Positions 10,668 to 22,885 of a DNA stretch of 64,000 bases are shown here, one piece after another (the stretch's first letter is position 1; each line of letters begins with the position of its first letter). Below the pieces are notes generated by a model. That model did not search any database. It was not told the DNA's origin and worked only from the letters and a program-made list of their open reading frames with translations. The position numbers and the translations under genes were made by a program. The stretch spans positions 34,804,383 to 34,868,382 of the forward strand of contig CM067546.1 in NCBI GenBank assembly GCA_034509755.1. The letters are read 5' to 3'. Source of the stretch: Anisodus tanguticus (lineage: Eukaryota > Streptophyta > Magnoliopsida > Solanales > Solanaceae).

Positions 10668-11423
10668 GCACATTAAATCCAAAATCTAAATTTGATTTAA
10701 TTAAATAATTTCCATCTAAATAGAAATTATCCCATAGTTTTTATCAATTTAAATATCTCGATCTCAAATCGAATATTTAATACTTTCTCAATACACCCTT
10801 AGATCGAAGAGACAATCTACATAGTGTGACCCTATAGGCCTTCATATATCGACACTAATCCAATTAAGGTTCATACGAAACTCCTAGACTGCGCCGTACG
10901 ACGAACTCAATATATGAAGTATGTTCACATGAATCCAGCAAACATAACGTTTATGTGAGATGATAAATTTCTTTCATTCGCGACACACTCAATCAAGCTT
11001 AGGATTTGCCATGTGTCTATCAAAATGGCTTGATCATTTTATTTCATCTATATTAGTCGACAACTAGATCATATTCTAAATATGTCTCTTGCATTGGCCA
11101 ATGACTTGGTCGACCTAATATCACTGAGAAGTTGAGTGCTCTCTCGAGTATCCAATCAAGTAATGAATCCTATTCTTGGCTCAACTACCACTTTAATTTA
11201 CATCATAATGCACCCAACACAAGCCGTATCTTATCCTATGAGGAGTTTAAGCTTAGGACAGGGTCAAAGTACATTACTCTGTAAACAAGGTGCGAATTGA
11301 CCTCAAGTCAAAGGACTTTCATCTCCCACGCGTTGATAACACTTTAGACATGTATAACAAATAGTTTATCAACAGGGTATATCAATACTTTCCAAAAGTA
11401 TTCATGTGTCCATCACAAGTAAC
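10112..11423 (-). repeat. Copia-1 5' LTR, broken by hAT-A
   Basis: It starts TGTAGAA on the plus strand and matches 1-930 from position 10434 on. It is cut at 11424 by the hAT-A terminus. The missing outer ~320 bp, which includes the region matching 931-1248, is not found on the other side of hAT-A. Confidence 0.9.
10615..10664. repeat. (TA)n microsatellite in Copia-1 LTR
   Basis: About 24 TA units occur here, against about five at the matching place in the other LTR (near 162-170). The expansion therefore came after insertion. Confidence 0.95.
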
Positions 11424-11823
11424 TAGAGGTGGCCAGTGGGCCGGGCTCGGGTCTGGTGGGGTCGGGGTCGGGGCGGGACGGGCGAAGGGGTCGGGGTCGG
11501 GTCTGGCGGGCTCTGGCGGGGTCGGGTCTGGCGGGACTTGCTCCAGTCCCGATCCCGATCCCGTCGGAATCGGGGCGGGGCGGGGTCGGGATCGGGGCGG
11601 GTTCCGGCGGTTTTTTTTTTTTTTTAATAACATATATATAAAAAAAAACTCAATAAACAAGACAAGATAGTGTAATAAAAACATCCCAAGACTGTTTTTG
11701 TGCCTCTTATATTATTTAATAGACATATGATTTTTTTGTAATACAAATACAATTGTCGAAATTGCAACTTTGTGGTGTTGTCCAAAAGTTGCAAATTACA
11801 TAATAAAATTGCAATTAAAAAAA

Positions 11824-12855
11824 TTACATTCTCAAAAAAACCTGTTCTAATTGCTTGATAATTTCCTGTGGTTCTTCGGTTGGAATTGGTATTTGTTGGT
11901 CAAATTGATCCACGTCGCTTCCACCACCTTCGGATAAGATTTCGTTGTAGTTTTCGTCTTCTTCTTCGTTGATCTCCGGTTGACCGCACCTTCTCCGCTC
12001 CGCTCGTATCCAATCTCTGAATAATACTGCAATTTCCAAGCTGTCTCCGGCTAATGAGTGTCTGTGGTCTCCTATTTGATATCTGCCGGCAGAAAAAACA
12101 CTTTCAGACGCAGTTGATGACGCTTGAATGTTCAAAACATCTCGGGCCATCAATGAAAGTGTCAGAAAAGTCTTCTCATTCCCCCTCCAATATTTCAGCA
12201 AGTCTTCATGTCCATCTTCATTGATAACTTCTTGGTACGGTACAGAACCCTGCAAAACAAAAATATCCAACTCGCTAATTTGGTTAGTAGTAGAGGTACG
12301 GCCGCACATTCTATTTCTGAGACTTTCAATACTAGCCGCAGAAACAACATGTCTTTTGTGAGGTTGTGTTGAAGATGGAGAAGATGGTATAGAAGCCGGT
12401 AAGTTAATAGCATTTTCTTGTTGATAAAACCTATATATTTTTTTGCATTGGTGTTCTACGCTAGACAACACTTCTTCTTTAGTTTGATCAATAGGTGGTG
12501 GGTGATTTAGATTTTTGGGACTTGGAGGTGGTAGTACTTCTATACAATCGTAAATAGTTTCAATTAGTGATTTAGTACCGTCTATTTTAATAGTAGGATT
12601 TAATACAGAACCAATAATATAAATAGTGGGAATAGGAATAAAATATTTTTTTATTTTGATAAACATTTTTTTAATAGCTGCCATATAAACTGGTTTTTCC
12701 ATATATTCACTAAGTAATAAAAATATTAGAGTTATATAAAACAACATAATTGAAATAGTATGATAATATATACCGAAAAATTCTTTTGTTGCTTGAAAAA
12801 TTTTCTCTAAAAAAATAAGTTCGGAAATTTTTACCCAGTCACTATCTACAATCAT
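11824..12855 (-). pseudogene. hAT-A transposase C-terminal part with dimerisation domain
   Basis: The 343-codon segment ends with the hAT C-terminal dimerisation signature: LLKYWRGNEKTFLTLSLMA, IQASSTASESVFSAGR and RHSLAGDSLEIAVLFRDW. The first part (MIVDSDWVKISELIFLEKIF) is the end of the RNase H-like core region that precedes it. The dimerisation domain holds transposase subunits together in Ac/hAT elements. The acid-rich tail after it is shared with hAT-B. Confidence 0.9.
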
Positions 12856-13131
12856 ATGAGCTGGATTTTGATTATGAGAGTTAAAAAATAAAGTTATAAG
12901 TTTTCTATAGACATAAGCAACAAATAGTTGCTCGTATAAAGAATTTCACCTAGTGGATACTTCTTGTGGAATTTTTCTAAAAGGTAGTCCACAATCGTGA
13001 CAAGTTTTTTTATATTCTTTTCTTCGTTGTACTTTATTACTTTTAAAAATAAAGTTTATAGCAAATTGTATTTTACTAAGAATGTATTCAAAAAGTGATA
13101 GACCATCCTTTACAATTAAGTTATATATATA

Positions 13132-13686
13132 TCACGCACATATTATATGAAAATGATCTGGAAAAGATGCAGTTAAACTATTTTTTAAAATTGTAATTGC
13201 GTAATTGTTAGAAGAAGCGTTATCTAATATAATAGTCATAATTTTATCGGTTATTCCGTAATAATGACACACTTGATAAATATTATCTGCAATAAAAGTA
13301 CCAGTGTGCCTATCATCTATATATCTATACGCTAAGATACGTTTTTGCATAGACCATTTATAATCTATCCAATGACAAGTTACAGTTAAATAATCATGGT
13401 TGTTAGTACTACGACCTATATCAGACGTGATAGATATTTTGCCATTAAAATGATATAATGAATAACGTAAATATTGTTGATATTCATGCGCGAATTTAAA
13501 TACATCTCTCTTAACAGTTGATCTAGGAAAACCGTTAAAAACAGGATTATATATATATCTAATGTAATGAATAAAACCGAGAGATGAAGGAAATGAAAAG
13601 GCCAAACCCTCCACAGCAACTAATTTTGATATTGCTTCCATATCTCTATGTTTATTGTATTTAGGGCCTACAATTCCCCCCGTCAT
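13132..13686 (-). pseudogene. hAT-A transposase core (RNase H-like, first half)
   Basis: The 184-codon segment has KISITSDIGRSTNNHDYLTV and ILDNASSNNYAITILKN, the surroundings of the first and second catalytic aspartates of hAT transposases (TSDxWxS and DNAxxN types). A stop separates it from the downstream core at about 13130. An overlapping frame at 13416-13619 is a shadow. Confidence 0.85.
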
Positions 13687-13779
13687 AGGGTTAATTTGAC
13701 CCTGTACTTGGTCCGGGACAGTATCAGTATGTGAACCTTGTCCCGATGGAGCGGACGTTTGCGCACCCGGTTTTGAAGC

Positions 13780-14263
13780 CTGGTATTAGGCATACCTAGT
13801 TGGATGAGCACTTACTACGTGTCTAATTAAACCCCCGTCCCACCATGACCTTTTCCAGTTTTAAATTTTAAAACATTTTTACAAATTTTACATATAGCTG
13901 CTTGATTCTCTACGTCCCTATCAAAAAATGTCCATGCATCTCGATTTTAATGGTCGTTTTCTTTGGACCTCGTCTCATACTAGGGGGAATAGGAGGTATT
14001 TCAGTTGAAGGTGCACTAGTGGGTGTGTTGTCATCAACATTAGTGGGTGTATCATCTAGATCATCGTCTAAATTAAAGTCTTCTTGAGTTCCAGAAAATA
14101 GCTCCTCGTCTAAATCTAATGGTATTGTAGGAAAATGTTGAGTATCAACAAAATCATCCTGTGTAGGAATAAGATGACTAGAAGAAGTACCCTTGCCCTG
14201 GTTGCCCCTACTAGAAAAAGCACCATTACCCTTACCCTTAAACATACCTCTTAATCCTTCCAT
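13780..14263 (-). pseudogene. hAT-A transposase N-terminus with BED zinc finger remnant
   Basis: It starts MEGLRGMFKGKGNG, has a low-complexity acidic linker (DLDEELFSGTQEDFNLDDDL) and then the BED-type finger region CKICKNVLKF, which sits in other frames here because of indels near 13960 and 13850. BED fingers bind the subterminal repeats in this family. The same N-terminus occurs at 49112 and 63548, so the start is supported by three copies. Confidence 0.85.
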
Positions 14264-14884
14264 TTTAATTATGATAATAAATAATTAAAAATAATAAAAT
14301 TAAGTGCGCTAAATAAAATAAACAGACAATAATAATTTAATGAAGGAACGAATGTACCAAACGCCGACGTAACGTCGACGTGTAATCGAGAGGTTGAAAA
14401 TTGAAACTTTGCTCGATGGAAGATCCTCAAGCTAGTTGTCAACTTCACTCCCAATTCCCAAATGAATAAATAAGATTGAATATTTAGTAAACAATGTAGA
14501 CTTGTAGAGAGATATATTGAGAGATTAGAGATATTGTAGGAAGATTTATGAGAAAGATGAAGAGAAAATGAGTTATTTATAGTTGAAATTTTGGGTTAAA
14601 GTGTAAATATAATAACTTATGGGTTAAAAATAAATATTAAGGGGTAGGGGGTGGGGGAAAGGGGGAGGCCAAAAATGGTCGTTGCCCAACGGCCAAAATC
14701 TAAAATGGTCGTTGGTGCAACGACTATATTTGCAAAGGGGGATCGGGATCGGGACGGGCTCGGGGCGGGCGGGCCTGGGGCGAGCTCGGGTCTAGCGGGA
14801 TGAGACATTGTCCCGTCCCGAGTTCGAGTCCCGCTACCGTTTTTTTTTTTTTACTCGGGGTTGGGACGGGGTTTCTGACGAAGA

Positions 14885-15185
14885 AAACAAACCACGAAAC
14901 GACTTTCAAGGTGAGACATACATGTTGAGGTCAGTCGGATTTCCTAGCTTTCCGAAAGAGAAATACATTGAAGCTTGGAGCTTGCAATCGGAAGGGCAAC
15001 CGCGTGTGCACCTTATAGTAGATAAAGACTCCTGATATTCTAACTTGTAATTTTATGATTTATGTTAAAAGTTTAATTGTTATATAACCATACCAGAAAT
15101 GTTGTTGGGATAAGTAAGAAACAAAACTTTAAACTTCCGTTGTGCCTTACTTATGTGCTTTGAACCCAACAAAACCCTACACATT
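14885..15185 (+). repeat. Inverted, diverged Copia-1-type LTR end
   Basis: The reverse complement of this block aligns with 10112-10400, the start of the Copia-1 LTR, over about 290 bp with clear divergence. Shared anchors are CACATAAGTAAGGCACAACG, TCTGGTATGGTTATAT and GGAGTCTTTA. It abuts the broken end of hAT-A and ends at the LTR terminus (CCCTACA, about 15181). Confidence 0.8.
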
Positions 15186-15937
15186 TATTACCAACTACCA
15201 CTTGAGAACGATAATTTCAGTAACTTGTGCAGCAAACAGTAACCATAAATCAGCCCCTTGACATACTAGAAACCAAAGTCAAATAAATGAAAGCACGATT
15301 AAAATAATTTACAGTGGGTCCTCATGCGATTATCATTTTCCTGTCCATCTTAATGCTTCCAATCTCTTCACAATATCCAATTGTGTAGAGCTTTGTGCAA
15401 GACTAGAGGTCAGTACCAAAAAGTTGAGCAAAAAAATTCCCACCTAGAATAAAGTAACGACGTTGCTAACAACACAAATCTAACCTCAAAACGCTAGGTA
15501 AATTCTTCTCATATAACTTGGTGAATAGTCGATGTATGCACAAGATGAATCGGAGACAACCGTTATAAGGACTAAATGACCCTCTTACATAAGTAAATCT
15601 CCTCCAGTATCGCATACCATATTCCTTTTTTCCCACATACAAGGGGATCAACACTGTAGCCCATACGAATTTCGTGTTGGTAGTCCATACTAACAAGGAT
15701 AACCAAAAATGGGTTTTCTTAAATGTTCTTCCAGAATGCCTTGATTTGAAGCACAATATTAACTATTAGATTACTAATATACCTAGAAATGAGATTAATT
15801 TAACGGTTCGGGTTCGAGTTCAGCAGAACTGCATTGAAAGCAAAAAATTAAAAATACAGCTTATATGCATATGCAGATATTGAAGAGTGCTGGTAATTAG
15901 AGCAAAGGGAGTATGAATCTGATAGGTAGTAGAGAAC
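15186..15937 (-). other. Downstream of SMN-like exon: intron or remnant
   Basis: There is no clear gene here. A 96-codon minus-strand ORF (15756-15466) has no recognised motif and lacks low-complexity or domain wording. AATAAA on the minus strand near 15190 and the exon-like stretch at 15402-15333 would be consistent with the 3' part of a short transcript. Confidence 0.3.
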
Positions 15938-16009
15938 CTTGTATTTGGATACGGCGTCGTTGAAGGCGTTGATGAGGACTGAATCATCCCATAGATCGTC
16001 TTTCCCCAT
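15938..16009 (-). CDS. SMN-like first exon (Gemin2-binding motif), partial gene
   Basis: On the minus strand an ATG at 16009-16007 opens 24 codons containing LWDDSVLINAFNDAVSKYK, followed by a GT donor after AAG (exon end 15938). This is the N-terminal motif of survival motor neuron proteins (WDD.ALI.A...AV..YK), which binds Gemin2 in snRNP assembly. I could not find the Tudor domain or further exons with confidence. A short coding-like stretch at 15402-15333, ending LDIVKRLEALRWTGK with a stop after an AG acceptor, could be a terminal exon, but its phase does not fit exon 1 directly. The inverted LTR scrap lies 750 bp downstream. The gene may be truncated, or may continue beyond the nested elements to the left of the window. 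The motif is clear; the intactness is not. Confidence 0.6.
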
Positions 16010-16550
16010 TTTCTCTGCTTTCCACTTCGATGAATTGCAGCAAGAGGGGTTTAACTTTAAGCTGCGTTTTGCAAGGGTTTAACTTGCCAAGCATGAATTA
16101 TTAGTTATAGAGCTAAGCACCTAAAATTAAAGTTTTAACCTTAACTTGCCATTAAATTTTATTTAGACACCTTAATTACTGCTTATTTTAATTGAGAATA
16201 AAGTATTTCGTCTATTCTCAAACTTCTATCACGTAGTTAAATTAATTATATAAAATACAGGGAAAATGTCATATTTAATTTCTCTATTTTATTTTATTAA
16301 CTAATTTTATATTTAATGATTGTGAACAAATATAATTATAAAATTTATAACCTTACCCCTATTTGGATGGAAAATTCAAATTAAATTAAATTATCCGATT
16401 TTAAAAAATTTAACCCGCCTGACCAGCCTCACTTTCATCTTCTTCTCCGGGAAGAATGCTAAAAAAAAATTGATCTTATCTCCTCCAATTCTCAATCAAA
16501 TGAGCTCAAATTTGAGATACAATTTCCTCACAACGCTGTAAATAAATTAT

Positions 16551-17648
16551 TGTTGGAATCAAAGCAGTACGAAAAATAAATAAATATTACAAGTGTTAGA
16601 AAGGATAAACAAACAACGAAGATTATAATTGCCGCAAGCTTGTTGAGTCTTGAATCTTGATAACCTAAAATCAAGAAACACTAAATCTGGATTGTTACAA
16701 CTGTGGCTGAGTCGAGAGATGGCTCTCTGCCTTTAACACAAGATTACCCCGTATATGTGCTTTTACGTTAGCGGGCAATAGTCTCCCAAAATAAAACATC
16801 AACTAATCAACACTACAAAGCAAATAGGTTGATTCTGACGAAAAAAATAAATATGAAACGACTAGCTGAATAATGAAAAATTTCGAGAAAAATGAAGAGT
16901 TTATGTTCTTTTCTTTCTACTGTTTCTGCTGCTCTCTTATCTTTCTACTCCACTGCCCTCAAATAAGAATAAGGTATCAATATATAGTGTTTATGAGGAT
17001 AACCTCTCAAATAGCTTTCAATAGCCATGTAATGACACTCATTGAGGACTTACAATCAGCCAAATAATGGTCGAATTCAAGTGCTTTGTAACGGAGATTC
17101 AATGCTCCTAAACCAGTCCAAGAGGCAGAAACTTTCTACCTTCCTCTTCCTAATTTTATCTTTCCTGAAACTTCAGCAACCAAACTGTAAATACTAAACA
17201 GTTTGGGGTCCATAAGATAATATCAGAAGAAGACCAAGAACCGATATCCGAGCCGAACCAGATCGGACGGGACGGGTGGCTGCGTGTGTGAGCTTAGCCT
17301 CGAACCCAAGCACACCTAGATTCTCCCTCCTTCAAACACATGGGTTATACCTTGGGTCCCAAACTCTTATCCATTTTTAGGTTTATAAAAAGAACAATTC
17401 TTCTTTTTCCCACCGATATAGTAGATTTATCCCACACTATATTTTCATGCCTTAAACACCTTACTTCGTGGACTAATATATCTTTCATTTCTTAACGAAA
17501 TTTTGACGATCCTTGGACCTACGGTCATCTACTCACTTAGTAGATTATGCACGTGTGAAGAGACAAAGCCTCTAACATGCGGAACCCTAGTGTTTAAGTC
17601 ATTAAATATGGGTGGACGCAACCCCCTATCAAAGGTAAATTTCCAACA
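16551..17648 (-). repeat. LTR 1 of tandem array
   Basis: On the plus strand it runs from TGTTGGAATC to TTTCCAACA. Read on the minus strand it has TGTTGGAA...TTCCAACA ends and a TATATA box (about 16981) before a pyrimidine/purine leader, as in an LTR. Confidence 0.8.
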
Positions 17649-17796
17649 ATCTCCTTTTGAAAGAAATTTTGGAGCACACACAAGGTGCATACTCCAAAAA
17701 GAATGCTAATATGTTTTTGATCTTATCTCCTTCAATTCTCAATCAAATGAGCTCAAATTTGAGATACAATCTCCTCACAACTCAGTAAATAAATTA

Positions 17797-18926
17797 TTGG
17801 AATCAAAGCAGTATGGAAAGTAAATAAATATTACAAGTGTTAGAACGAATAAACAAATAACGAAGATTATAATTACCGCAAGCTTGTTTAGTCTTGAATC
17901 TTGATAACCTGAAATCAAGAAACACTAAATCTGGATTGTTACAACTGTGGCTGAGTCGAGAGATAACTCTCTGTCTTTAACACAAGATTGCCCCGTATAT
18001 TTGCTTTTACGTTAGCGGGCAATAGTCTCCCAAAATAAAACAACAACTAATCAACACTACAAAGCAAATAGGTTGATTCGGACGAAGAAAATAAACATGA
18101 AACGACTTGCTGAAGAATGGAAAATTTAGAGAAAATGAAAAGTTTCTGTTCTTTTCTTTCTCTTTCTACGCTCTTTTCTTTCTATTGTTTCTTTGCTCTC
18201 TTATCTTTCTACTCCACTGCCCTCAAATAAGAGTAAGGTATCAATATATAGTGTTTATGAGGATGACCTCTCAAATAGCTTTCAATAGACATGTAATGAC
18301 ACTCATTGAGGACTTACAATCAGCCAAATAATGGTCGAATTCAAGTGCCTTGTAACGGAGATTCAATGCTCCTAAACCAGCCCAAGAGGCAGAAACTTTC
18401 TACCTTCCTCTTCCTAATTTTATCTTTCCTGAAAGTTCAGCAACCAAACTGTAAATACTAAACAGTTTGGGGTCCATAAGATAATATCGAAGAAGAATCC
18501 AAGACCCAAGACCAAGAACCGATATCCGAGCCGAACCAGATCGGACGGGACGGGCGGCCTTGCGTGTGTGAGCTTAGCCTCGAACCCAAGCACACCTGCG
18601 TCCTCCCTCCTTCAAACACATGGGTTATACCTTGGGTCCCAAACCCTTATCCATTTTTAGGTTTATAAAAAGAACAATTCTTCTTTTTCCCACCGATATA
18701 GTAGATTTATCCCACACTATATTTTCATGCCTCAAACACCTTACTTCGTGGACTAATATATCTTTCATTTCTTAACGAATTTTGACGATCCTTGGACCTA
18801 CGGTCATCTACTCACTTAGTAGATTATGCACGTGTGAAGAGACAAAGCCTCCAACATGCGGAACCCTAGTGTTTAAGTCATTAAATATGGTGGACGTAAC
18901 CCCCCACCAAAGGCAAATTTCCAACA
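17797..18926 (-). repeat. LTR 2 of tandem array
   Basis: Same unit as LTR 1, but the outer end has lost about three bases (ATTGGAATC). It carries a small local duplication of the TTTCTTTCT segment near 18150. Confidence 0.8.
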
Positions 18927-19074
18927 ATCCCCTTTTGAAAGAAATTTTGGAGCACACACAAGGTGCATACTCCAAAAAGAATGCTAATATGTTTTTGATC
19001 TTATCTACTTCAATTCTCAATCAAATGAGCTCAAATTTGAGATACAATCTCCTCACAACTCAGTAAATAAATTA

Positions 19075-20211
19075 TTGGAATCAAAGCAGTATGGAAAGTA
19101 AATAAATATTACAAGTGTTAGAACGAATAAACAAATAACGAAGATTATAATTACCGCAATCCTGTTTAGTCTTGAATCTTGATAACCTGAAATCAAGAAA
19201 CACTAAATCTGGATTGTTACAACTGTGGCTGAGTCCGAGAGATAACTCTCTGTCTTTAACACAAGATTGCCCCGTATATTTGCTTTTACGTTAGCGGACA
19301 ATAGTCTCCCAAAATAAAACAACAACTAATCAACACTACAAAGCAAATAGGTTGATTCGGACGAAGAAAATAAACATGAAACGACTTGCTGAAGAATGGA
19401 AAATTTAGAGAAAATGAAAAGTTTCTGTTCTTTTCTTTCTACTGTTTCTGCTCTTTTCTTTCTATTGTTTCTGCTGCTCTCTTATCTTTCTACTCCACTG
19501 CCCTCAAATAAGAGTAAGGTCTCAATATATAGTGTTTATGAGGATGACCTCTCAAATAGCTTTCAATAGACATGTAATGACACTCATTGAGGACTTACAA
19601 TCAACCAAAAATGGTCGAATTCAAGTGCCTTGTAACGGAGATTCAATGCTCCAAAACCAACCCAAGAGGCAGAAACTTTCTGCCTTCCTCTTCCTAATTT
19701 TATCTTTTCTGAAACTTCAGGGAGCAAACTGTAAATACTAAACAGTTTGCGGTCCATAAGATAATATTAGAAGAAGCCCAAGACCCAAGACCCAAGACTG
19801 AAGGCCCGATATCCGAGCCCGGACCGGACGGGACGGGGGCGGCGACGCGTGTGGGCTTAGCCTCGAACCCAAGCACACCTAGGTCCTCCCTCCTTCAAAC
19901 ACATGGTTACCCCTTGGGGTCCCAAACCCTTATCCATTTTTTAAGCTTATAAAAAGAACAATTCTTTCTTTTCCCACCGATGTTGTAGATTTGTTCAACA
20001 CTATATTTCCATGCCTCAAACACCTTACTTCGTGAACTAATATCTCTTTCATTTCTTAACGAAATCTGACGATCCTTGGACATACGGTCATCTACTCACT
20101 TAGTAGATTATACACGTGTGAAGTGACAAAGCCTCCAAAATGCGGAACCCTGGTGTTTAAGTCATTAAATAAGGGTTGACGCAACCCCCTACCAAAGGCA
20201 AATTTCCAACA
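19075..20211 (-). repeat. LTR 3 of tandem array
   Basis: It has the same three-base loss at the edge as LTR 2, so LTR 2 and LTR 3 share a more recent parent. The CTTTCTACTGTTTCTGCT segment near 19440 is also duplicated. Confidence 0.8.
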
Positions 20212-20356
20212 ATCACCTTTTGAAAGAAATTTTGGTACACACACAAGGTGCATACTCCAAGAAGAATTCTAATATTTTTTAATCTTATCTCCTTCAATTC
20301 TCAATCAAATGAGCTCAAATTTGAGATACAATCTCCTCACAACTTAGTAAATAAAT

Positions 20357-21475
20357 TGTTGGAATCAAAGTAGTACGGAAAGTAAATAAATATTAAAAGT
20401 GTTAGAAAAGGATAATAAAACAACAAAGATTATAATTGCCGCAAGCTTGTTCAGTCTTCAGTCTTGAGTCTTGATAACCTGAAATCAAGAAGCACTAAAT
20501 TTGGATTGTTACAACAGTGGCTGAGTCGAGAGATGGCTCTCTGTCTTTAACACAAGATTGCCCGTATATGTACTTTTACGTTAGCGGACAATAGTCTTCC
20601 AAAATAAAACAACAACTAATCAACACTACAAAACAAATAGGTTGATTCTGACGAAGAAAATAAACATGAAACGACTTGCTGAAGAATGGAAATTTTAGAG
20701 AACAATGAAGAGTTTCTGTTCTTTTCTTTCTACTGTTTCTGCTGCTCTCTTATCTTTCTACTCCACTGCCCTCAATTAAGAGTAAGGTCTCAATATAGAG
20801 TGTTTATGAGGATAACCTCTCAAATAGCTTTCAATAGTCATGTAATGACACTCATTGAGGACTTACAATCAACCAAATAATGGTCGAATTCAAGTGCCTT
20901 GTAAAAGAGATTCAATGCTCCAAAACCAGCCCAAGAGGCAGAAACTTTCTGCCTTCCTCTTCCTAATTTTATCTTTTCTGAAACTTCAGCGAACAAACAG
21001 TAAATACTAAATAGTTTTGGGTCCATAAGATAATACCATAAGAAGCCCAAGACCCAAGACCCGATATCCGAGCCCGGACCGGACCGGACGGACGGACGGG
21101 TGGTGGCGCATGTGGGCTTAGCCTCGAACCCAAGCACACCTAGGTCCTCCCTCCTTCGAACACATGGATTACCCCTTGGGGTCCCAAACCCTTATCCATT
21201 TTTTAGGCTTATAAAAAGAACAATTCTTCATTTTTTCCCACCGATGTTGTAGATTTGTCTCACACTATATTTTCATGCCTCAAACACCTTACTTCGTGGA
21301 CCAATATCTCTTTCATTTCTTAACGAAATTTGACGATCCTTGGACCTACGGTCATCGACTCACTTAGTAAATTATGCACGTGTGAAGAGACAAAGCCTCC
21401 AAAATGCAAAACCCTGGTGTTTAAGTCATTAAATATGGGTGGACGCAACCCCCCATCAAAGGCAAATTTCTAACA
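20357..21475 (-). repeat. LTR 4 of tandem array
   Basis: The intact TGTTGGAATC edge is present. It shares CGATATCCGAGCCCGGACC wording with LTR 5, unlike LTR 1-2. Confidence 0.8.
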
Positions 21476-21620
21476 ATCACCTTTTGAAAGAAATTTTGGT
21501 ACACACACAAGGTGCATACTCCAAGAAGAATGCTAATATTTTTTTGATCTTATCTCCTTCTATTCTCAATCAAATGAGCTCAAATTTGAGATACAATCAT
21601 GTCACAACTTGTAAATAAAT

Positions 21621-22725
21621 TGCTGGAATCAAAGCAGTACGGAAAGTAAATAAATATTACAAGTGTTAGAAAGAATAAACAAACAACGAAGATTATAAAT
21701 ACCGCAAGCTTGTTGAGTCTTGAATCTTGATAACCTGAAATCAAGAAACACTAAATCTGGATTGTTACAACTGTGGCTGAGTCGAGAGATGGCTCTGTGT
21801 CTTTAACACAAGATTGCTCCGTATATGTGCTTTTACGTTAGCGGGCAATAGTCTCCCAAAATAAAAGAGCAACTAATTAACACTACAAAGCAAATAGGTT
21901 GATTCTGACGACGAAAATAAATATGAAACGACTTGCTGAAGAATGGAAAATTTTTAGATAAATGAAGAGTTTATGTTCTTTTCTTTCTACTGTTTCTGCT
22001 GCTCTCTTATCTTTCTACTCCACTGCCCTCAAATAAGAGTAAGGTCTCAATATATAGTGTTTATGAGGATAACCTCTCAAATAGCTTTCAATAGCCATGT
22101 AATGACACTCATTGAGGATTTACAATCAACCAAATAATGGTCGAATTCAAGTGCCTTGTAACGGAGATTCAATGCTCCAAAACCAGCCCAAGAGGCAGAA
22201 ACTTTCTGCCTTCGTCTTCCTAATTTTATTTTTTCTGAAACTTCAGCGACCAAACAGTAAATACTAAACAGTTTGGGGTCCATAAGATAAAATCATAAGA
22301 AGCCCAAGACCCAAGACCCGATATCCGAGCCCGGACCGGACGGACGGGACGGGCGGTGGCGCATGTGGGCTTAGCCTCGAATCCAAGCACACCTAGATCC
22401 TCCCTCCTTCGAACACATGGGTTACCCCTTGGGGTCCCAAACCCTTATCCATTTTTTAGGCTTATAAAAAGAACAATTCTTCATTTTTCCACCGATGTTG
22501 TAGATTTGTCTCACACTATATTTTCATGCCTCAAACACCTTACTTCGTAGACCAATATCTCTTTCATTTCTTAACGAAATTTGACGATCCTTGGACCTAC
22601 GGTCATCTACTCACTTGGTAGATTATGCACGTGTGAAGAGACAAAGCCTCCAACATGCGAAACCCTAGTGTTTAAGTCATTAAATATGGGTGGACGCAAC
22701 CCCACACCAAAGGCAAATTTCCAAA
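21621..22725 (-). repeat. LTR 5 of tandem array
   Basis: The edges are mutated (TGCTGGAATC and TTCCAAAA). It is otherwise collinear with the other units. Confidence 0.8.
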
Positions 22726-22885
22726 ATCCCATTTTGAAAGAGATTTTGGTGCACACACAAGGTGCCTACTCCAAGAAGAGTGCTAATATTTTTTTTGATC
22801 TTATCTCCATCAATTCTCAATCAAATGAGCTCAAATTTGAGATACAATCTCCTCACAACTCAGTAAATAAGTTGTTGGATATAAT

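Larger units (their letters stand above)
1..11423 (-). mobile_element. Copia-1: decayed Ty1/copia LTR retrotransposon
   Basis: Two LTR copies (1-1248 and 10112-11423) flank gag, protease, integrase, reverse transcriptase and RNase H remnants in copia order on the minus strand. A tRNA-Met-type primer site lies next to the right LTR and a polypurine tract next to the left LTR. The coding region has many frameshifts and stops, so the element is not autonomous. It is interrupted by a pararetrovirus fragment with a duplicated copia segment (1430-5186), and its 5' LTR is broken by hAT-A at 11424. Without the viral insert and the duplication the internal region would be about 5.7 kb, a usual copia size. 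The lineage (Tork/TAR-like) is a guess from the RT and RNase H wording. Confidence 0.93.
11424..14884 (-). mobile_element. hAT-A: broken hAT transposon with transposase remnants
   Basis: The 3' terminus (plus-strand left) reads TAGAGGTGGCCAGTGGGCC, followed by the GGGTCGGG-rich subterminal block and a T-tract. The same order appears at hAT-B and hAT-C. The transposase runs right to left in three blocks. The other end has the GC-rich subterminal block (14740-14880) but stops in a T-tract without reaching the terminal repeat, so the 5' end is lost. The candidate target duplication is CAAGTAAC on the left only. Confidence 0.87.
17649..22885 (-). repeat. Five ~150-bp spacers between the LTRs
   Basis: The spacers lie at 17649-17796, 18927-19074, 20212-20356, 21476-21620 and 22726-22885. 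Each joins about 55 bp of retrotransposon interior (minus-strand end CAAAAGGAGAT, a polypurine tract next to the LTR) to about 90 bp of the left arm sequence seen at 16460-16550. No primer binding site is present. The tandem unit is therefore arm piece plus LTR plus interior stub. Confidence 0.75.

Noticed and set aside
11382..11684. Proline/glycine-rich ORFs on both strands over the hAT-A end
   Set aside because: They are translations of the GGGTCGGG subterminal array; the same artefact appears at 14617-14909, 48452-48718, 50394-50684 and 62857-63202.
15466..15756. 96-codon minus-strand ORF downstream of the SMN-like exon
   Set aside because: No motif and no splice context joining it to exon 1; kept only as part of the non-coding stretch.
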